From Bin80 sp026709335 (GTDB lineage Bacteria > Bacteroidota > Rhodothermia > Rhodothermales > Bin80), in NCBI GenBank assembly GCA_965200825.1, contig OZ241385.1, positions 1,240,001 through 1,304,000 of the forward strand: a stretch of DNA of 64,000 bases, given 5' to 3'. This document shows, one piece after another, positions 45,468-54,958 of the stretch. Below the pieces are notes generated by a model that searched no databases, was not told the origin of the DNA, and saw only the letters and a program-made list of their open reading frames with translations. The translations under genes were made by a program, and so were the position numbers. Position 1 is the stretch's first letter. The number at the start of each line of letters is the position of its first letter.

Positions 45468-47397
45468 GATCTGCAAGTGTGGAGGTATCACCTAGTTGAT
45501 CATAGCTGTTTTCAGCAATTTTACGAAGGATGCGCCGCATGATCTTACCGCTCCTCGTCTTGGGTAACGAGGGGGCAAACTGTATAAAATCAGGTTTTGC
45601 AATTGGTCCGATCTGCGCCCGAACATGCTCAATTAACTCCTTGCGCAATGCATCCGACGGAAATTCATCCGCATTCAATGTAACATAGGCATAAATCCCT
45701 TGCCCCTTGATTGCATGCGGAAAGCCAACTACGGCCGCTTCCGCCACAGCCTGATATGCAACCAGGGCACTTTCAATCTCCGCTGTCCCCATGCGGTGCC
45801 CGCTCACATTCAGTACATCATCAATTCGGCCGGTAATCCAGTAATATCCATCCGAATCACGACGGCATCCGTCTCCTGTAAAATATTTCCCTTCAAATGC
45901 AGTAAAATAGGTATTTACAAATCGTTCATGATCTCTGAATACCGTGCGGGCCTGACTTGGCCATGAATCCCTAATAGCGAGAACTCCCTCTGCTTCGCCG
46001 GATAAAATGTTCCCGGAATTATCCAAAATTTCCGGCTGTATCCCAAAGAAGGGTAATGTGGCCGAACCCGGTTTTGTAGCGATTGCACCAGGGATTGGCG
46101 TAATCAGGATTCCACCGGTTTCGGTCTGCCACCAAGTATCTACGATGGGGCACTGTCCATTACCAACGACCTCGTGATACCATCGCCAAGCCTCGGGATT
46201 AATTGGTTCACCGACTGAGCCCAAAAGGCGCAAAGATGCCCGACTCGTTTCCTTCACAAACGAATCTCCCTTACTCATCAATGCTCGGATTGCAGTTGGA
46301 GCCGTATAAAATTGGTTGACCTGATGCTTATCTACTACCTGCCAGAATCGAGAAGCATCTGGATACGTCGGTATGCCCTCAAAAAAAACCTGCGTCGCTC
46401 CATTGAGTAGAGGCCCGTACACGATATATGAGTGGCCTGTAATCCATCCAACATCAGCCGTACACCAGAAAACATCGCCTAGATGATAATCAAAGACAAT
46501 TTCATGAGTCATGGATGTATATACCAAATATCCACCAGTCGTATGCAAGAGGCCTTTGGGTTTGCCCGTTGATCCCGATGTGTACAAGATAAACAACGGA
46601 TCTTCCGCGTTCATTGACTGCGCAGCATAGTCAGTATCTGCCGATGGTACATGTTCATGATACCAATTATCCCTTTCCGTATTCCACGGAATCTCCTCCC
46701 CCGTTCGTTGAACAACCAACACTGATTTCACATCAGGGCAACGTTCTATTGCTGCGTCTACATTTTTTTTCAGAGGAACTCTTTTCCCTCCTCGAAGACC
46801 TTCATCTGCGGTAATCACAAAGGTTGAATCACAATCCAGAATCCGATTCGCGAGAGAATCCGGCGAAAATCCCGCAAAAACAACCGAGTGGACAGCTCCA
46901 ATTCTACTGCACGCCAACATGGCAACTGCAGCTTCGGGGATCATTGGCATGTAAATCGTTACACGATCCCCTCGTCGAACGCCAAGAGCTTCAAGCACAT
47001 TACTGAGTTGACATACTTCCGTATGAAGCTCACGGTACGATATATGACGCGCTGATTCCTTCGGATTATCTGGCTCCCAAATCAATGCAGTCTGATCTCC
47101 CAATTCGGCAAGGTGGCGATCCAGGCAGTTATATGACGCATTCAGTTCCCCGTCTTCAAACCAACGAATTTGGACGTTTGAAGATTCGTAGGAGACATTC
47201 CGGATACGAGTAAATGGTTTGAACCAATGGATTCGTTCTTTCGCTTCCCTGCTCCAAAACCCTACCGGATCTGCAATGGATTTCCTGTATTTAGTTACAT
47301 ATTCATCTTTGCTACCCAGGTGTGACTTGTTGCTGAACTCCATCGGAGGTGAATAGAGTGCGGAAGGTGATGTATGATCAGATTTAGATTCATGCAT
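45424..47397 (-). CDS. acs: Acetyl-CoA synthetase (AMP-forming)
   Basis: A 657-residue adenylate-forming ligase turning acetate, ATP and CoA into acetyl-CoA. Motifs: ATP loop FILYTSGSTGKPKGLLHT, VDTWWQTETGGILITP, hinge YYWITGRIDDVLNVSGHR, and the C-terminal PKTRSGKIMRRILR with the acetylatable catalytic Lys. Complete and normal length. Convergent with the sugar kinase; 3' ends overlap. Confidence 0.96.
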   Translation of the reverse strand: MHESKSDHTSPSALYSPPMEFSNKSHLGSKDEYVTKYRKSIADPVGFWSREAKERIHWFKPFTRIRNVSYESSNVQIRWFEDGELNASYNCLDRHLAELGDQTALIWEPDNPKESARHISYRELHTEVCQLSNVLEALGVRRGDRVTIYMPMIPEAAVAMLACSRIGAVHSVVFAGFSPDSLANRILDCDSTFVITADEGLRGGKRVPLKKNVDAAIERCPDVKSVLVVQRTGEEIPWNTERDNWYHEHVPSADTDYAAQSMNAEDPLFILYTSGSTGKPKGLLHTTGGYLVYTSMTHEIVFDYHLGDVFWCTADVGWITGHSYIVYGPLLNGATQVFFEGIPTYPDASRFWQVVDKHQVNQFYTAPTAIRALMSKGDSFVKETSRASLRLLGSVGEPINPEAWRWYHEVVGNGQCPIVDTWWQTETGGILITPIPGAIATKPGSATLPFFGIQPEILDNSGNILSGEAEGVLAIRDSWPSQARTVFRDHERFVNTYFTAFEGKYFTGDGCRRDSDGYYWITGRIDDVLNVSGHRMGTAEIESALVAYQAVAEAAVVGFPHAIKGQGIYAYVTLNADEFPSDALRKELIEHVRAQIGPIAKPDFIQFAPSLPKTRSGKIMRRILRKIAENSYDQLGDTSTLADPTVVESLIEQRQNR

Positions 47398-47521
47398 TGG
47401 TACTATATACTGTGTGTTTTCAAGGTCTTGGAATTAATTAAAATGAGTCGTACAGACACAGAAAGTGCCTCCATATAGCAATTCAAATTGCACGACAACT
47501 GGTCAGCTGAAAATTAGAGGC

Positions 47522-48613
47522 TTATATATTCGATTTTATATTTTTTAGCATTGTTGACTCCATCATAGTTTCTGCGGCATACGCATATCCTGTTGTGTCT
47601 ATGTAACGGAGACTTGTGCGAGGGGGCATTTCAAGCTTCCCTTTCTCATTTCCCTCGAGGGTCATGACATACACTGATCTCCTTGATGGCATATCTCCGA
47701 TCTTATCTCCATGTTCCAGAAACAAATTTCCTCTGTGATCTAGAACTGCGCTCGTAAACATAGGACCTCCAGGTACGTAGCTAGCAGATTCTCTGATATG
47801 ATCTGGCAAGTTTGATTGCTTTCCCATGTCCATGAAACGCCCCTGATAACGAGATGATAACTCACTAACAGATAGGCGATTTAGAATACGTCCAGATAGA
47901 TCGTAGAGATCAATACGGTTTACGAATTGAAAAACGACAATGATCTTTTCGGGGTGCCCTGCAAGTAACAAAAAATAGTTCTCAAGATTGTGCTTATATA
48001 CATCTCTGATCTCAAATATTATCTCCTGATCTTCCGCCGGCGTATACATAGACACATACCTACTGAGCGTTGTGTTGTCAGTGATCCCCAAATATAGTTG
48101 TTTGTCGGAGGCAACATCCATGTCCATCAGAGTGCTAATTTGAGCAGATCCGATATAATTGAGGTCCGGATCGAAATAATGCAGAACTCCATCACCTTTT
48201 TGATCCGAAACAATCAGCGTATTTTCAATTAGCACAAGATGATGGGGGCCATTGATAAATTCTCCTGGCGCCCTACCCTGGCCTCCGACTTGCCGTATTA
48301 ATTTTCCCAATGAATCATGTTTGCTTAGTGCAACGTTGCGTTGATCACCAACATAAATGCTACCATCATCTCCCACGGCAACATCAGCAATACTCAAAAA
48401 ACCATCTATCGATAGAATTTCTTGAAGTTCAACAGGTTGAGCATTTGCTCGATTCGTAGAGGTAAAACCACATAATAAACTGCTGAATACTGCTAACGAT
48501 ATCAGAAATAGATTCCCCTTTCCTGCAATGAGGTGAATACGTGATACAGAAATATCATCAAGCGATGAAGCTCGAATGAACTGCTGGATGATCAAACAAA
48601 GATGTTTATACAT
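47522..48613 (-). CDS. Exported 6-bladed beta-propeller (NHL-like) protein
   Basis: About 363 residues. ATG 48613 is chosen because TTGGAG lies six bases upstream; the frame opens at 48700. The N-terminal region contains a hydrophobic segment (NLFLISLAVFSSLLCGF) followed by ANAQ, a plausible signal-peptidase site. The mature part has propeller-like repeats (IADVAVGDDGSIYVGDQR, LGKLIRQVGGQGRAPGEF, HHLVLIENTLIVSDQ). Such proteins are common in Bacteroidota and bind partners or signal; no enzymatic residues recognised. Confidence 0.75.
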   Translation of the reverse strand: MYKHLCLIIQQFIRASSLDDISVSRIHLIAGKGNLFLISLAVFSSLLCGFTSTNRANAQPVELQEILSIDGFLSIADVAVGDDGSIYVGDQRNVALSKHDSLGKLIRQVGGQGRAPGEFINGPHHLVLIENTLIVSDQKGDGVLHYFDPDLNYIGSAQISTLMDMDVASDKQLYLGITDNTTLSRYVSMYTPAEDQEIIFEIRDVYKHNLENYFLLLAGHPEKIIVVFQFVNRIDLYDLSGRILNRLSVSELSSRYQGRFMDMGKQSNLPDHIRESASYVPGGPMFTSAVLDHRGNLFLEHGDKIGDMPSRRSVYVMTLEGNEKGKLEMPPRTSLRYIDTTGYAYAAETMMESTMLKNIKSNI

Positions 48614-48720
48614 GATGATCTCCAATTTACTGCATCCGTACGGAAATCCTATGAAATGCCTCCTGCACGAAGTGGATATCGTGTTCATCTCAGGGTTCAT
48701 CAGATCTTGTAATCAGAGGC

Positions 48721-48808
48721 TCTTGAAAAACTCCCATTCCGGGCAAAAAGAATTTCCGAAGATACTCTCAGCACAAATTTTGTGCCCAATCTCGGGAGTT
48801 TTGCAAGA
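48721..48808. repeat. 88 bp imperfect inverted repeat (MITE-like)
   Basis: TCTTGAAAAACTCCC at 48721-48735 is complementary, with one mismatch, to 48794-48808 (TCTTGCAAAACTCCC in reverse). A smaller palindrome (GCACAAA-T-TTTGTGC, 48771-48785) lies inside. Dimensions suit a miniature inverted-repeat element or a strong RNA hairpin upstream of the propeller gene. No flanking duplication is evident. Confidence 0.5.
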
Positions 48809-48988
48809 CACTTCATTGGATTGCATAATAGGCAACCTAGCACTCCCTCAAGATGACCAACAACAGTGATATAAATTTAGGAAGTATCTGATTCTTGTAG
48901 TTCTGTCACAGCTACATCAAACAAACGCAACATATCATTCGTAGCCATAACGGATAGTTTTTCCATCTCACAACTTTGTATCAAAGAA

Positions 48989-49147
48989 TCATTCTTCTCG
49001 GTAATCTGTGGGAGGTACAGGGAATTTCGGGAATAAGCTCATTGCAGGAACATTGATAAATGTAACTTCATGTGCTCTCTTTGATATAGGGGCAGAAGGG
49101 GAGGAGTCAAATAAAATGGGCTCGGTGAATGATTCTGTAGAATTCAT
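48989..49147 (-). CDS. Possible 52-residue protein in an otherwise gene-free stretch
   Basis: Frame from ATG 49147 to TGA 48989, encoding MNSTESFTEPILFDSSPSAP, then HEVTFINVPAMSLFPKFPVP and a DYREE end. A purine-rich AAGGGA lies about 15 bases upstream, too far to be convincing. A second open frame follows (MEKLSVMATNDMLRLFDVAV onward, stop near 48880). Composition looks protein-like but no family is recognised; either could be a remnant. Confidence 0.25.
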   Translation of the reverse strand: MNSTESFTEPILFDSSPSAPISKRAHEVTFINVPAMSLFPKFPVPPTDYREE

Positions 49148-49234
49148 CGAGACAATTTCTTTCCCTTTTGGGTAGAACTGAAGCCTGGAAACTATTCAGG
49201 AGAAGGGTGCATCATGAATGATGTCCCCCTGTAC

Positions 49235-49654
49235 TTATGCAAAGAATTCAGTAGCGATGATAAGGCTTCCAATTGCAGCAATAGTGCCGACAATCCAGCG
49301 GAGTTGGTTCAACTGAGAAGCTTTATCCTCCACGCGTTGCTCTGCATTCTCCGCGCGTAGTTCTGCAAATCCCGTTTGCATTTCCCCACGTAATTCTGCA
49401 AATCCTGTTTGCATTTCCCCACGTAATTCTGCATTTTCCCCACGTAATTCTGCAAATCCCGTTTGCATTTCCCCACGTAATTCTGCATTTTCCGCACGCA
49501 GTTCTGCAACTTGACTGACAACGAAGGCCTTGGTTGCGACCTTGCCTAGAGCATCATCTACAGCAGCCGTGATCGCCTCCGCATGTATTTGAGCTTCTTC
49601 CCACTCAACTCCACCGGATTTCAATTTGCGAGCAATTGTAACTGTATCTGACAT
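49235..49654 (-). CDS. Coiled-coil tail-anchored protein with 7- and 11-residue repeats
   Basis: A 139-residue protein from ATG 49654 (MSDTVTIARKLKSGGV), preferred to a frame opening at 49693. The N-terminal ~55 residues are helical (EEAQIHAEAITAAVDDALG), the middle a coiled coil of tandem ELRGEMQTGFA (11) and ELRGENA-type (7) units, and the C-terminus one membrane segment (WIVGTIAAIGSLIIATEFF). It resembles DUF1640/CCDC90-like small proteins common in bacteria. Function unknown; the repeats make copy-number change likely. Confidence 0.75.
   Translation of the reverse strand: MSDTVTIARKLKSGGVEWEEAQIHAEAITAAVDDALGKVATKAFVVSQVAELRAENAELRGEMQTGFAELRGENAELRGEMQTGFAELRGEMQTGFAELRAENAEQRVEDKASQLNQLRWIVGTIAAIGSLIIATEFFA
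49341..49511. repeat. Tandem 33 bp and 21 bp coding repeats
   Basis: Alternating units encoding 11 residues (33 bp) and 7 residues (21 bp), nearly identical at DNA level (CCACGTAATTCTGCAAATCC type and CCACGTAATTCTGCATTTTC type). Order in the protein: 7-11-7-11-11-7. All lengths are multiples of 3, so gain or loss keeps the frame. Confidence 0.85.
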
Positions 49655-49978
49655 GATTGGGTAAGGTTCGAGGTGAATGAATGCACTAAACAAGCGAATA
49701 CAAAGCGGGTTCCTTATAGGAATTCTTCCGACCGTATGTTAGAAACTCTTTTAAGTTCAGAAGTCAACGTGTCACATCAAAATTGGATGAAATAATTTTA
49801 CTACTCGGGGATTGTCACTTTTTCAGTGAGAGCATCTTTTATGTAAAATACTTTCCTGCGAATCCCGAAACTGCTTTCTGTTTCTGATTGACGTATTTGG
49901 CTGGTGCATATTTTTAGCATTCTTTGCATAAATAACATGGGATTGATTCACCCTCACAGTTAAATGAAACTTCCTATT

Positions 49979-52267
49979 TCACGGTTCTATCACTTCCATG
50001 GGAGAAAATGAAACAGCCAGACGCTTGCTTCCATACTGATCAAAATGCACCGTCACAATTGTATCACCTCTGTATCCTTCTACCATCACAACTTCCCCCA
50101 ATCCATATTTTTTGTGTCTTACCCGGGTGCCGATCTTAAAACCTGTGTGAATCTTAGGTATAGGATTTTGTTTTGGCATACGAGAATAACCCGAGCCCGC
50201 AGGGTTACTGGTTCGTTTCCTTTCAGAGTTTATACGTTCAAATCCACCCAATTTTTTGTGGTTACTTTCAGAAATAGGTTTTGAATATCCAGATTTCGTT
50301 CTCCATTTAGAGGGTTTGCCATGATTGCCTGAGCCTTTCGGAATCAGTTCCTGAATGAACCGACTTGGCTGGGAATATTCTGCACGTCCATACCTTGAAC
50401 GTACTCTTGCCCATCCTAAATACAGGCGGGACTCCGCTCTTGTAATCCCAACATATAGCAGACGCCGTTCCTCCTCAAGAGATTTTGGATCAATATCCTC
50501 CTCGCCGTGGTAGAGCGGTAATAACTTCTCTTCCAATCCTCCGATAAAAACCACAGGAAATTCCAAGCCCTTGGAAGCATGAAGTGTCATGAGCACAACC
50601 CGATCCAGATTAGGCTCATCTGTATCGGCATCAGTCATAAGTGTCACACTCTGTAAGTAACTGCTGAGTGTTGGAGAGTCATCCTCGGGAGCATAATCCT
50701 GAATTGCCCGAAGAAGTTCATTCAAATTCTCTATTCTGTTCTGGCCAGTAGGTGTATCATCTAGACTCAACTCATTAAAGAGTCCCGATTCACGAAAGAG
50801 AGAGGTAGCAATATCACTGACTGCCTTCCCCGATATAGCATCTGCAGCATGAGTTTCAATCAAATCTACAAATCGCTTTAAGGCCCCTCTGGCGCGGGGA
50901 GGTATCGACAAATCTTCGATTTCGCGGAGAGTACGACTCAGGTCATACCCTTCCTGAAATGCGTGCTCTGTAATTTTTTGTTGAGACTTGACACCAATCC
51001 CTCTTGAAGGATAGTTCACCACACGCTGGAAACTAGATATATCATTGGGATTTACCAAAAGACGCAGGTATGCAATGGCGTCCTTGATTTCTTTTCGCTG
51101 ATAGAATGAAATCCCTCCAATGATTCTATATGGGATACCTCCTTTACGCAATGCTTCCTCAAAGGTGCGACTCTGGACATTTGTCCGATATAGAATTGCA
51201 CAATCCTGCCACCTGAGGCCGTTACTGAGACACTCCCTTCTTATGGTTCTAGCCGCTCGATTTGCTTCTTCTCGATCATTACTGCTTTCGACAATCGAGA
51301 TCGGCTGACCACTCTCATTTTCAGTCCAAAGTGTTTTCTTGATCTGTTCGGTGTTGTTGGAAATCACTGCATCTGCTGCAGTAAGAATCGCCGAAGTAGA
51401 TCGATAATTCTGCTCAAGACGTACTACCTTCGCCTCCTTGAAATCTCGCTCAAACGAAAAGATATTCTGGATATCCGCCCCCCTGAATGAATAGATGCTC
51501 TGCGCATCATCGCCAACTACACATAAGTTGCGATGGATTTCAGAGAGCGCGTACGCCAATAGATATTGTACATGATTTGTATCCTGATATTCATCAATCA
51601 GAACGTGTGACCATTTTCGTTGATATTTTTGAAGAATCTCCGGATTTTGATCAAACAACTCCAGTGGTTTCAACAACAGATCATCAAAATCAAAAGCATT
51701 CGCCGTACGGAGGGCTGCGTTATAGGGATCGTACAATTGAGCGGCTACTTCCGCCTGTCGGGATCGGGCAGACAACTTCATTTGTTCCGCGGATTTCCGA
51801 ACGTTTTTTGCATCAGAAATGTGATTTCGGATTACACGCGGCTTGATGACCTTCACATCATAGTCGTACTCTTCAATCATTCGCTTGATGATTCGTTCGG
51901 CATCATCGGGATCGTAGATGGCAAAATCTGACGTAAATCCCAAATGTGTTGCTTCCGCCCTTAACAAACGAGCCATCAGTGCATGGAATGTGCCCACCCA
52001 CATTCCCTTAGTCATTCCTTCGGGAAGAAGCTTCTGGACTCGCTCACGCATTTCCTGTGCTGCCTTATTCGTAAATGTGAGCGCCAGTACCTGATAAGGA
52101 AGAGCTTCCTGTGTAGCGAGAAGCCATGCAATTCTGCATGTAAGTACACGGGTCTTGCCGGACCCTGGCCCGGCGACGACCAGCACAGGACCATCCGTAG
52201 CCTGAACAGCCTCTTTTTGCCTATCATTCAGTTCGGCCAGAATCGGCGCTGTATCAATCTCGAGCAT
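49979..52267 (-). CDS. pcrA: ATP-dependent DNA helicase, UvrD/PcrA type
   Basis: A 762-residue superfamily 1A helicase (3'-5') for repair and replication restart. Q-motif LNDRQKEAVQ, Walker A AGPGSGKTRVL, motif Ia LTFTNKAAQEM, motif II VLIDEYQDTNHVQ, motif III CVVGDDAQSIYSFRGA, motif IV LEQNYRS, motif V LMTLHASKGLEFPVVF and motif VI EEERRLLYVGITRA. The C-terminal tail (GTRVRHKKYGLGEVVMVEG) is the Tudor-like domain that binds RNA polymerase in PcrA. Complete. Confidence 0.96.
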   Translation of the reverse strand: MLEIDTAPILAELNDRQKEAVQATDGPVLVVAGPGSGKTRVLTCRIAWLLATQEALPYQVLALTFTNKAAQEMRERVQKLLPEGMTKGMWVGTFHALMARLLRAEATHLGFTSDFAIYDPDDAERIIKRMIEEYDYDVKVIKPRVIRNHISDAKNVRKSAEQMKLSARSRQAEVAAQLYDPYNAALRTANAFDFDDLLLKPLELFDQNPEILQKYQRKWSHVLIDEYQDTNHVQYLLAYALSEIHRNLCVVGDDAQSIYSFRGADIQNIFSFERDFKEAKVVRLEQNYRSTSAILTAADAVISNNTEQIKKTLWTENESGQPISIVESSNDREEANRAARTIRRECLSNGLRWQDCAILYRTNVQSRTFEEALRKGGIPYRIIGGISFYQRKEIKDAIAYLRLLVNPNDISSFQRVVNYPSRGIGVKSQQKITEHAFQEGYDLSRTLREIEDLSIPPRARGALKRFVDLIETHAADAISGKAVSDIATSLFRESGLFNELSLDDTPTGQNRIENLNELLRAIQDYAPEDDSPTLSSYLQSVTLMTDADTDEPNLDRVVLMTLHASKGLEFPVVFIGGLEEKLLPLYHGEEDIDPKSLEEERRLLYVGITRAESRLYLGWARVRSRYGRAEYSQPSRFIQELIPKGSGNHGKPSKWRTKSGYSKPISESNHKKLGGFERINSERKRTSNPAGSGYSRMPKQNPIPKIHTGFKIGTRVRHKKYGLGEVVMVEGYRGDTIVTVHFDQYGSKRLAVSFSPMEVIEP

Positions 52268-52807
52268 GTTGAAGTATATTTATATATTGGACACTGAGTG
52301 ATTATGATATATGATTTACGCAACACAATGTGAGTTTGTCCTGTGGAGCGTGAGTTCGCGTCGTTTTGTCTGTATGACTGGTGATTTTTCTGGTTTATCA
52401 GAATCGCACTCGAGATCTAACTCAAGATGAAGCGAACTCGTGCATATTAACCAGCAGCCTCCTCATCTGCCATGATTCACCTGATGAGAAGGAAATCCCC
52501 CCAAATATAGAAATCCCAAACATAGCAACCTGTATGCTCCTCGTTTTGTTGATCGTCTATCCTTATATTCTTTCTCGCCCGTATGAACTATGCTGACCAC
52601 CTCGATAGGCGCCTGAAAACAAATGGTTGATCCTAGGGCAGCATTCATTGTTGAACTTCCTTACCAATACATAATCAACAACAGTCATCCAGCTCTAAAC
52701 CCAAAGCGATCCCCATGGTGTTCATGAACCGCAGGGTAATTACTATATCGTCGAAGGTTAAGATTTTTCTATCATAAATCTCTCTATTCCTCAATAACAG
52801 CCATCCG
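52268..52807. other. Intergenic region with possible short minus-strand frames
   Basis: 540 bp between the helicase start and the nucleoside transporter. It should carry the promoters of both divergent genes. Nothing certain is encoded; the best candidate is the small frame at 52463-52648. A minus-strand frame ending near 52675 (reading FMNTMGIALGLELDDCC) has no good start. Confidence 0.4.
52463..52648 (-). CDS. Possible 61-residue protein with a good ribosome binding site
   Basis: ATG 52648 is preceded by AAGGAAG at suitable spacing. It encodes MNAALGSTICFQAPIEVVSI, a basic middle (GEKEYKDRRSTKRGAYR) and a short hydrophobic LLCLGFLYLGGFP. No family recognised. Only the start signal argues for it. 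Confidence 0.3.
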   Translation of the reverse strand: MNAALGSTICFQAPIEVVSIVHTGEKEYKDRRSTKRGAYRLLCLGFLYLGGFPSHQVNHGR

Positions 52808-54160
52808 ATGGAATTTGCTGTTTCGCTCGTCCGTGCACTCATCGGACTTTCTGCCATAATTGGAATTGCATTACTCTTTTCTGAGGACCGCCGTAAAGCA
52901 AATTGGCGCCTCATCATGATTGGAGTTATGGCACAGATCTTAATCGCTCTATTGGTCCTCCAAGGGGATGCTTTAGGACAATACTTTGCTCCGCTGGGCT
53001 GGCCCAAGTTGTTGTTTTCCTGGATCAGTTCTTTTTTCGTAAAAATCTTACAGTTTACCACCGAAGGAGCTCAATTTGTACTTGGAGATATTGCTCTGCC
53101 TCCGAACGGAAGCATGGATCCCGGCACTCCTTTGGTGATTGGTCAAAGCTGGGGAACTGCCATCGCTTTCCAGGTTCTTCCGACGATTATTTTCTTCGCA
53201 TCATTCATGGCCATTCTGTACCACTTGGGCATCATGCAGTGGGTGGTAAAAACGATGGCACGCGTTGCAGTAAAACTGCTCAGATCCAGCGGCGCAGAAT
53301 CCCTTTCTGTTGCTGCCAACGTTTTCGTCGGTCAGACAGAAGCTCCCCTTGTTATTCGACCCTACTTAGAAAAAATGACCCGCTCAGAAGTCATGACTTT
53401 AATGAGCGCTGGTATGTCTACGATGGCCGGAGGAGTCATGGCCGCATATATTGCTTTTTTAGCCGTTCCCTATGCCGCGATGCAGGGAATTCCTCTTGAC
53501 ATGGCTCAACTTAAATTTGCTGAACATCTTCTTGGAGCCAGTCTGATGGCCGCCCCAGCTGCTATCATATTGAGCAAGATCATTATCCCCGAAACCGGTC
53601 AACCACTTACCCTCGGAAGGGTTGAACTTCCAAAAATAATTGAATCCAAAAATGCCATAGATGCAGCCGCAACCGGTGCCCGAGATGGACTTCAGTTAGT
53701 TCTGAATATCTCAGCGATTTTGTTGGCATTTATTGCATTGCTAGCAATGATAGATTTTTTACTGGAATGGGGCGGAGGCCTGTTTGGAGCAGACTTAACA
53801 CTAGGTAAAATATTAGGTTGGGGACTTGCTCCAATTGCATGGCTGATTGGTATTCCCACCACTGATATTGTGGAGGTGGGTTCAATGCTGGGATACAAAA
53901 TCGTGGCCAATGAATTTGTCGCTTATTTGCAGCTTGCAGATACTATGCAAGCCGGAATTATTTCACAGAAATCAATCACGATGGCAACGTTCGCATTATG
54001 TGGCTTTGCCAATTTTTCATCCATCGCAATTCAAATCGGAGGGATTGGACCGCTTGCCCCAAATCAACGTCCCCTCATTGCAGAACTGGGAATCAAGGCG
54101 GTCATTGCAGGAACACTTGCAAATCTGATGACTGCAACCCTGGCAGGTGTCATGGCCTGA
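52808..54160 (+). CDS. nupC: Concentrative nucleoside transporter (NupC/CNT family)
   Basis: A 450-residue inner-membrane protein of about ten TMs that imports nucleosides with H+ or Na+. Family signatures: FFASFMAILYHLGIMQWVV, NVFVGQTEAPLVIRPYL (nucleoside-binding loop), MTLMSAGMSTMAGGVMAAY, GWGLAPIAWLIG and FALCGFANFSSIAIQIGGIG. Complete, single gene on the plus strand. Confidence 0.95.
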   Translation: MEFAVSLVRALIGLSAIIGIALLFSEDRRKANWRLIMIGVMAQILIALLVLQGDALGQYFAPLGWPKLLFSWISSFFVKILQFTTEGAQFVLGDIALPPNGSMDPGTPLVIGQSWGTAIAFQVLPTIIFFASFMAILYHLGIMQWVVKTMARVAVKLLRSSGAESLSVAANVFVGQTEAPLVIRPYLEKMTRSEVMTLMSAGMSTMAGGVMAAYIAFLAVPYAAMQGIPLDMAQLKFAEHLLGASLMAAPAAIILSKIIIPETGQPLTLGRVELPKIIESKNAIDAAATGARDGLQLVLNISAILLAFIALLAMIDFLLEWGGGLFGADLTLGKILGWGLAPIAWLIGIPTTDIVEVGSMLGYKIVANEFVAYLQLADTMQAGIISQKSITMATFALCGFANFSSIAIQIGGIGPLAPNQRPLIAELGIKAVIAGTLANLMTATLAGVMA

Positions 54161-54334
54161 GTGCTTGGGATTGTAATTGTTAACTTAAACTTAAATTTTA
54201 ACTTTGCAATTACAACTCCTAATACATTAGGGACAAATACGATTTTATCGAAAATAATCATTACTGTATAGTGAAGATTTTAGTGATTTTTTGCTAACCG
54301 CTATTCATCATTCATCAAAAATTTTGTGTACTTG

Positions 54335-54958
54335 ATGCAAAGAGCAAAACCTGAACCTGAACTGAATTCAAAAGAAAAGCGATCGACCAGTCTAACGGCT
54401 AAGTTATCGCAGATCAGCAGACGTTTGGCACAATCAGATCGGGATGCTTTTCGGGAGTTGTTTGAAGAAGTAAATGTGATTTTGATTCGATTTTGTTGGA
54501 GATTTACAAAAGATAATGAGGCATCGCAGGATATTGTACAGGATGTGTTCGTCAAGATATGGGACAAGAGAGATACCTTGGATCCAGATAGATCGCTTCT
54601 CGCACTCATGTACACCATGGTGCGGAACAGAGCGCTCAACCTGTCTCGCGATTCTCATTACTCGGATGGCGTAGATGCAGATGAGGTTATCATTGAACAT
54701 ACCCCTGGACCCGATGATCAGGTTGATTTTGACATGCTTGAAGGAAACGTCAGGAAATGGATTGATGATCTCCCTCCCCGCCGTCGACAAGCCTTCAAAC
54801 TTAGCCGTTTCGAAGGCCTTACACATGCGGAAATTGCAGAAATCATGAACCTTACGCCGCGAACCGTTAATACGCATGTGATGCTTGCTCTAAGAGACCT
54901 GCGTCTCAAGTTGCAGGCGTTGCATAAAGATTCTCACACCCATGCGCACAGATCCTAA
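54335..54958 (+). CDS. ECF-type RNA polymerase sigma factor
   Basis: About 207 residues from ATG 54335 (a GTG lies nine bases upstream). Region 2: DRDAFRELFEEVN then DNEASQDIVQDVFVKIWDKR. Region 4 helix-turn-helix: LPPRRRQAFKLSRFEGLTHA followed by MNLTPRTVNTHVMLALRDL. It overlaps the FecR anti-sigma gene by 17 bp, followed by a TonB receptor with an STN domain, the standard arrangement for cell-surface signalling. Confidence 0.92.
   Translation: MQRAKPEPELNSKEKRSTSLTAKLSQISRRLAQSDRDAFRELFEEVNVILIRFCWRFTKDNEASQDIVQDVFVKIWDKRDTLDPDRSLLALMYTMVRNRALNLSRDSHYSDGVDADEVIIEHTPGPDDQVDFDMLEGNVRKWIDDLPPRRRQAFKLSRFEGLTHAEIAEIMNLTPRTVNTHVMLALRDLRLKLQALHKDSHTHAHRS

Noticed and set aside
52675..53061. 128-codon minus-strand frame overlapping nupC
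   Set aside because: Most of it is antisense to the well-supported transporter gene. Only its last ~40 codons lie outside, and they lack a credible start.
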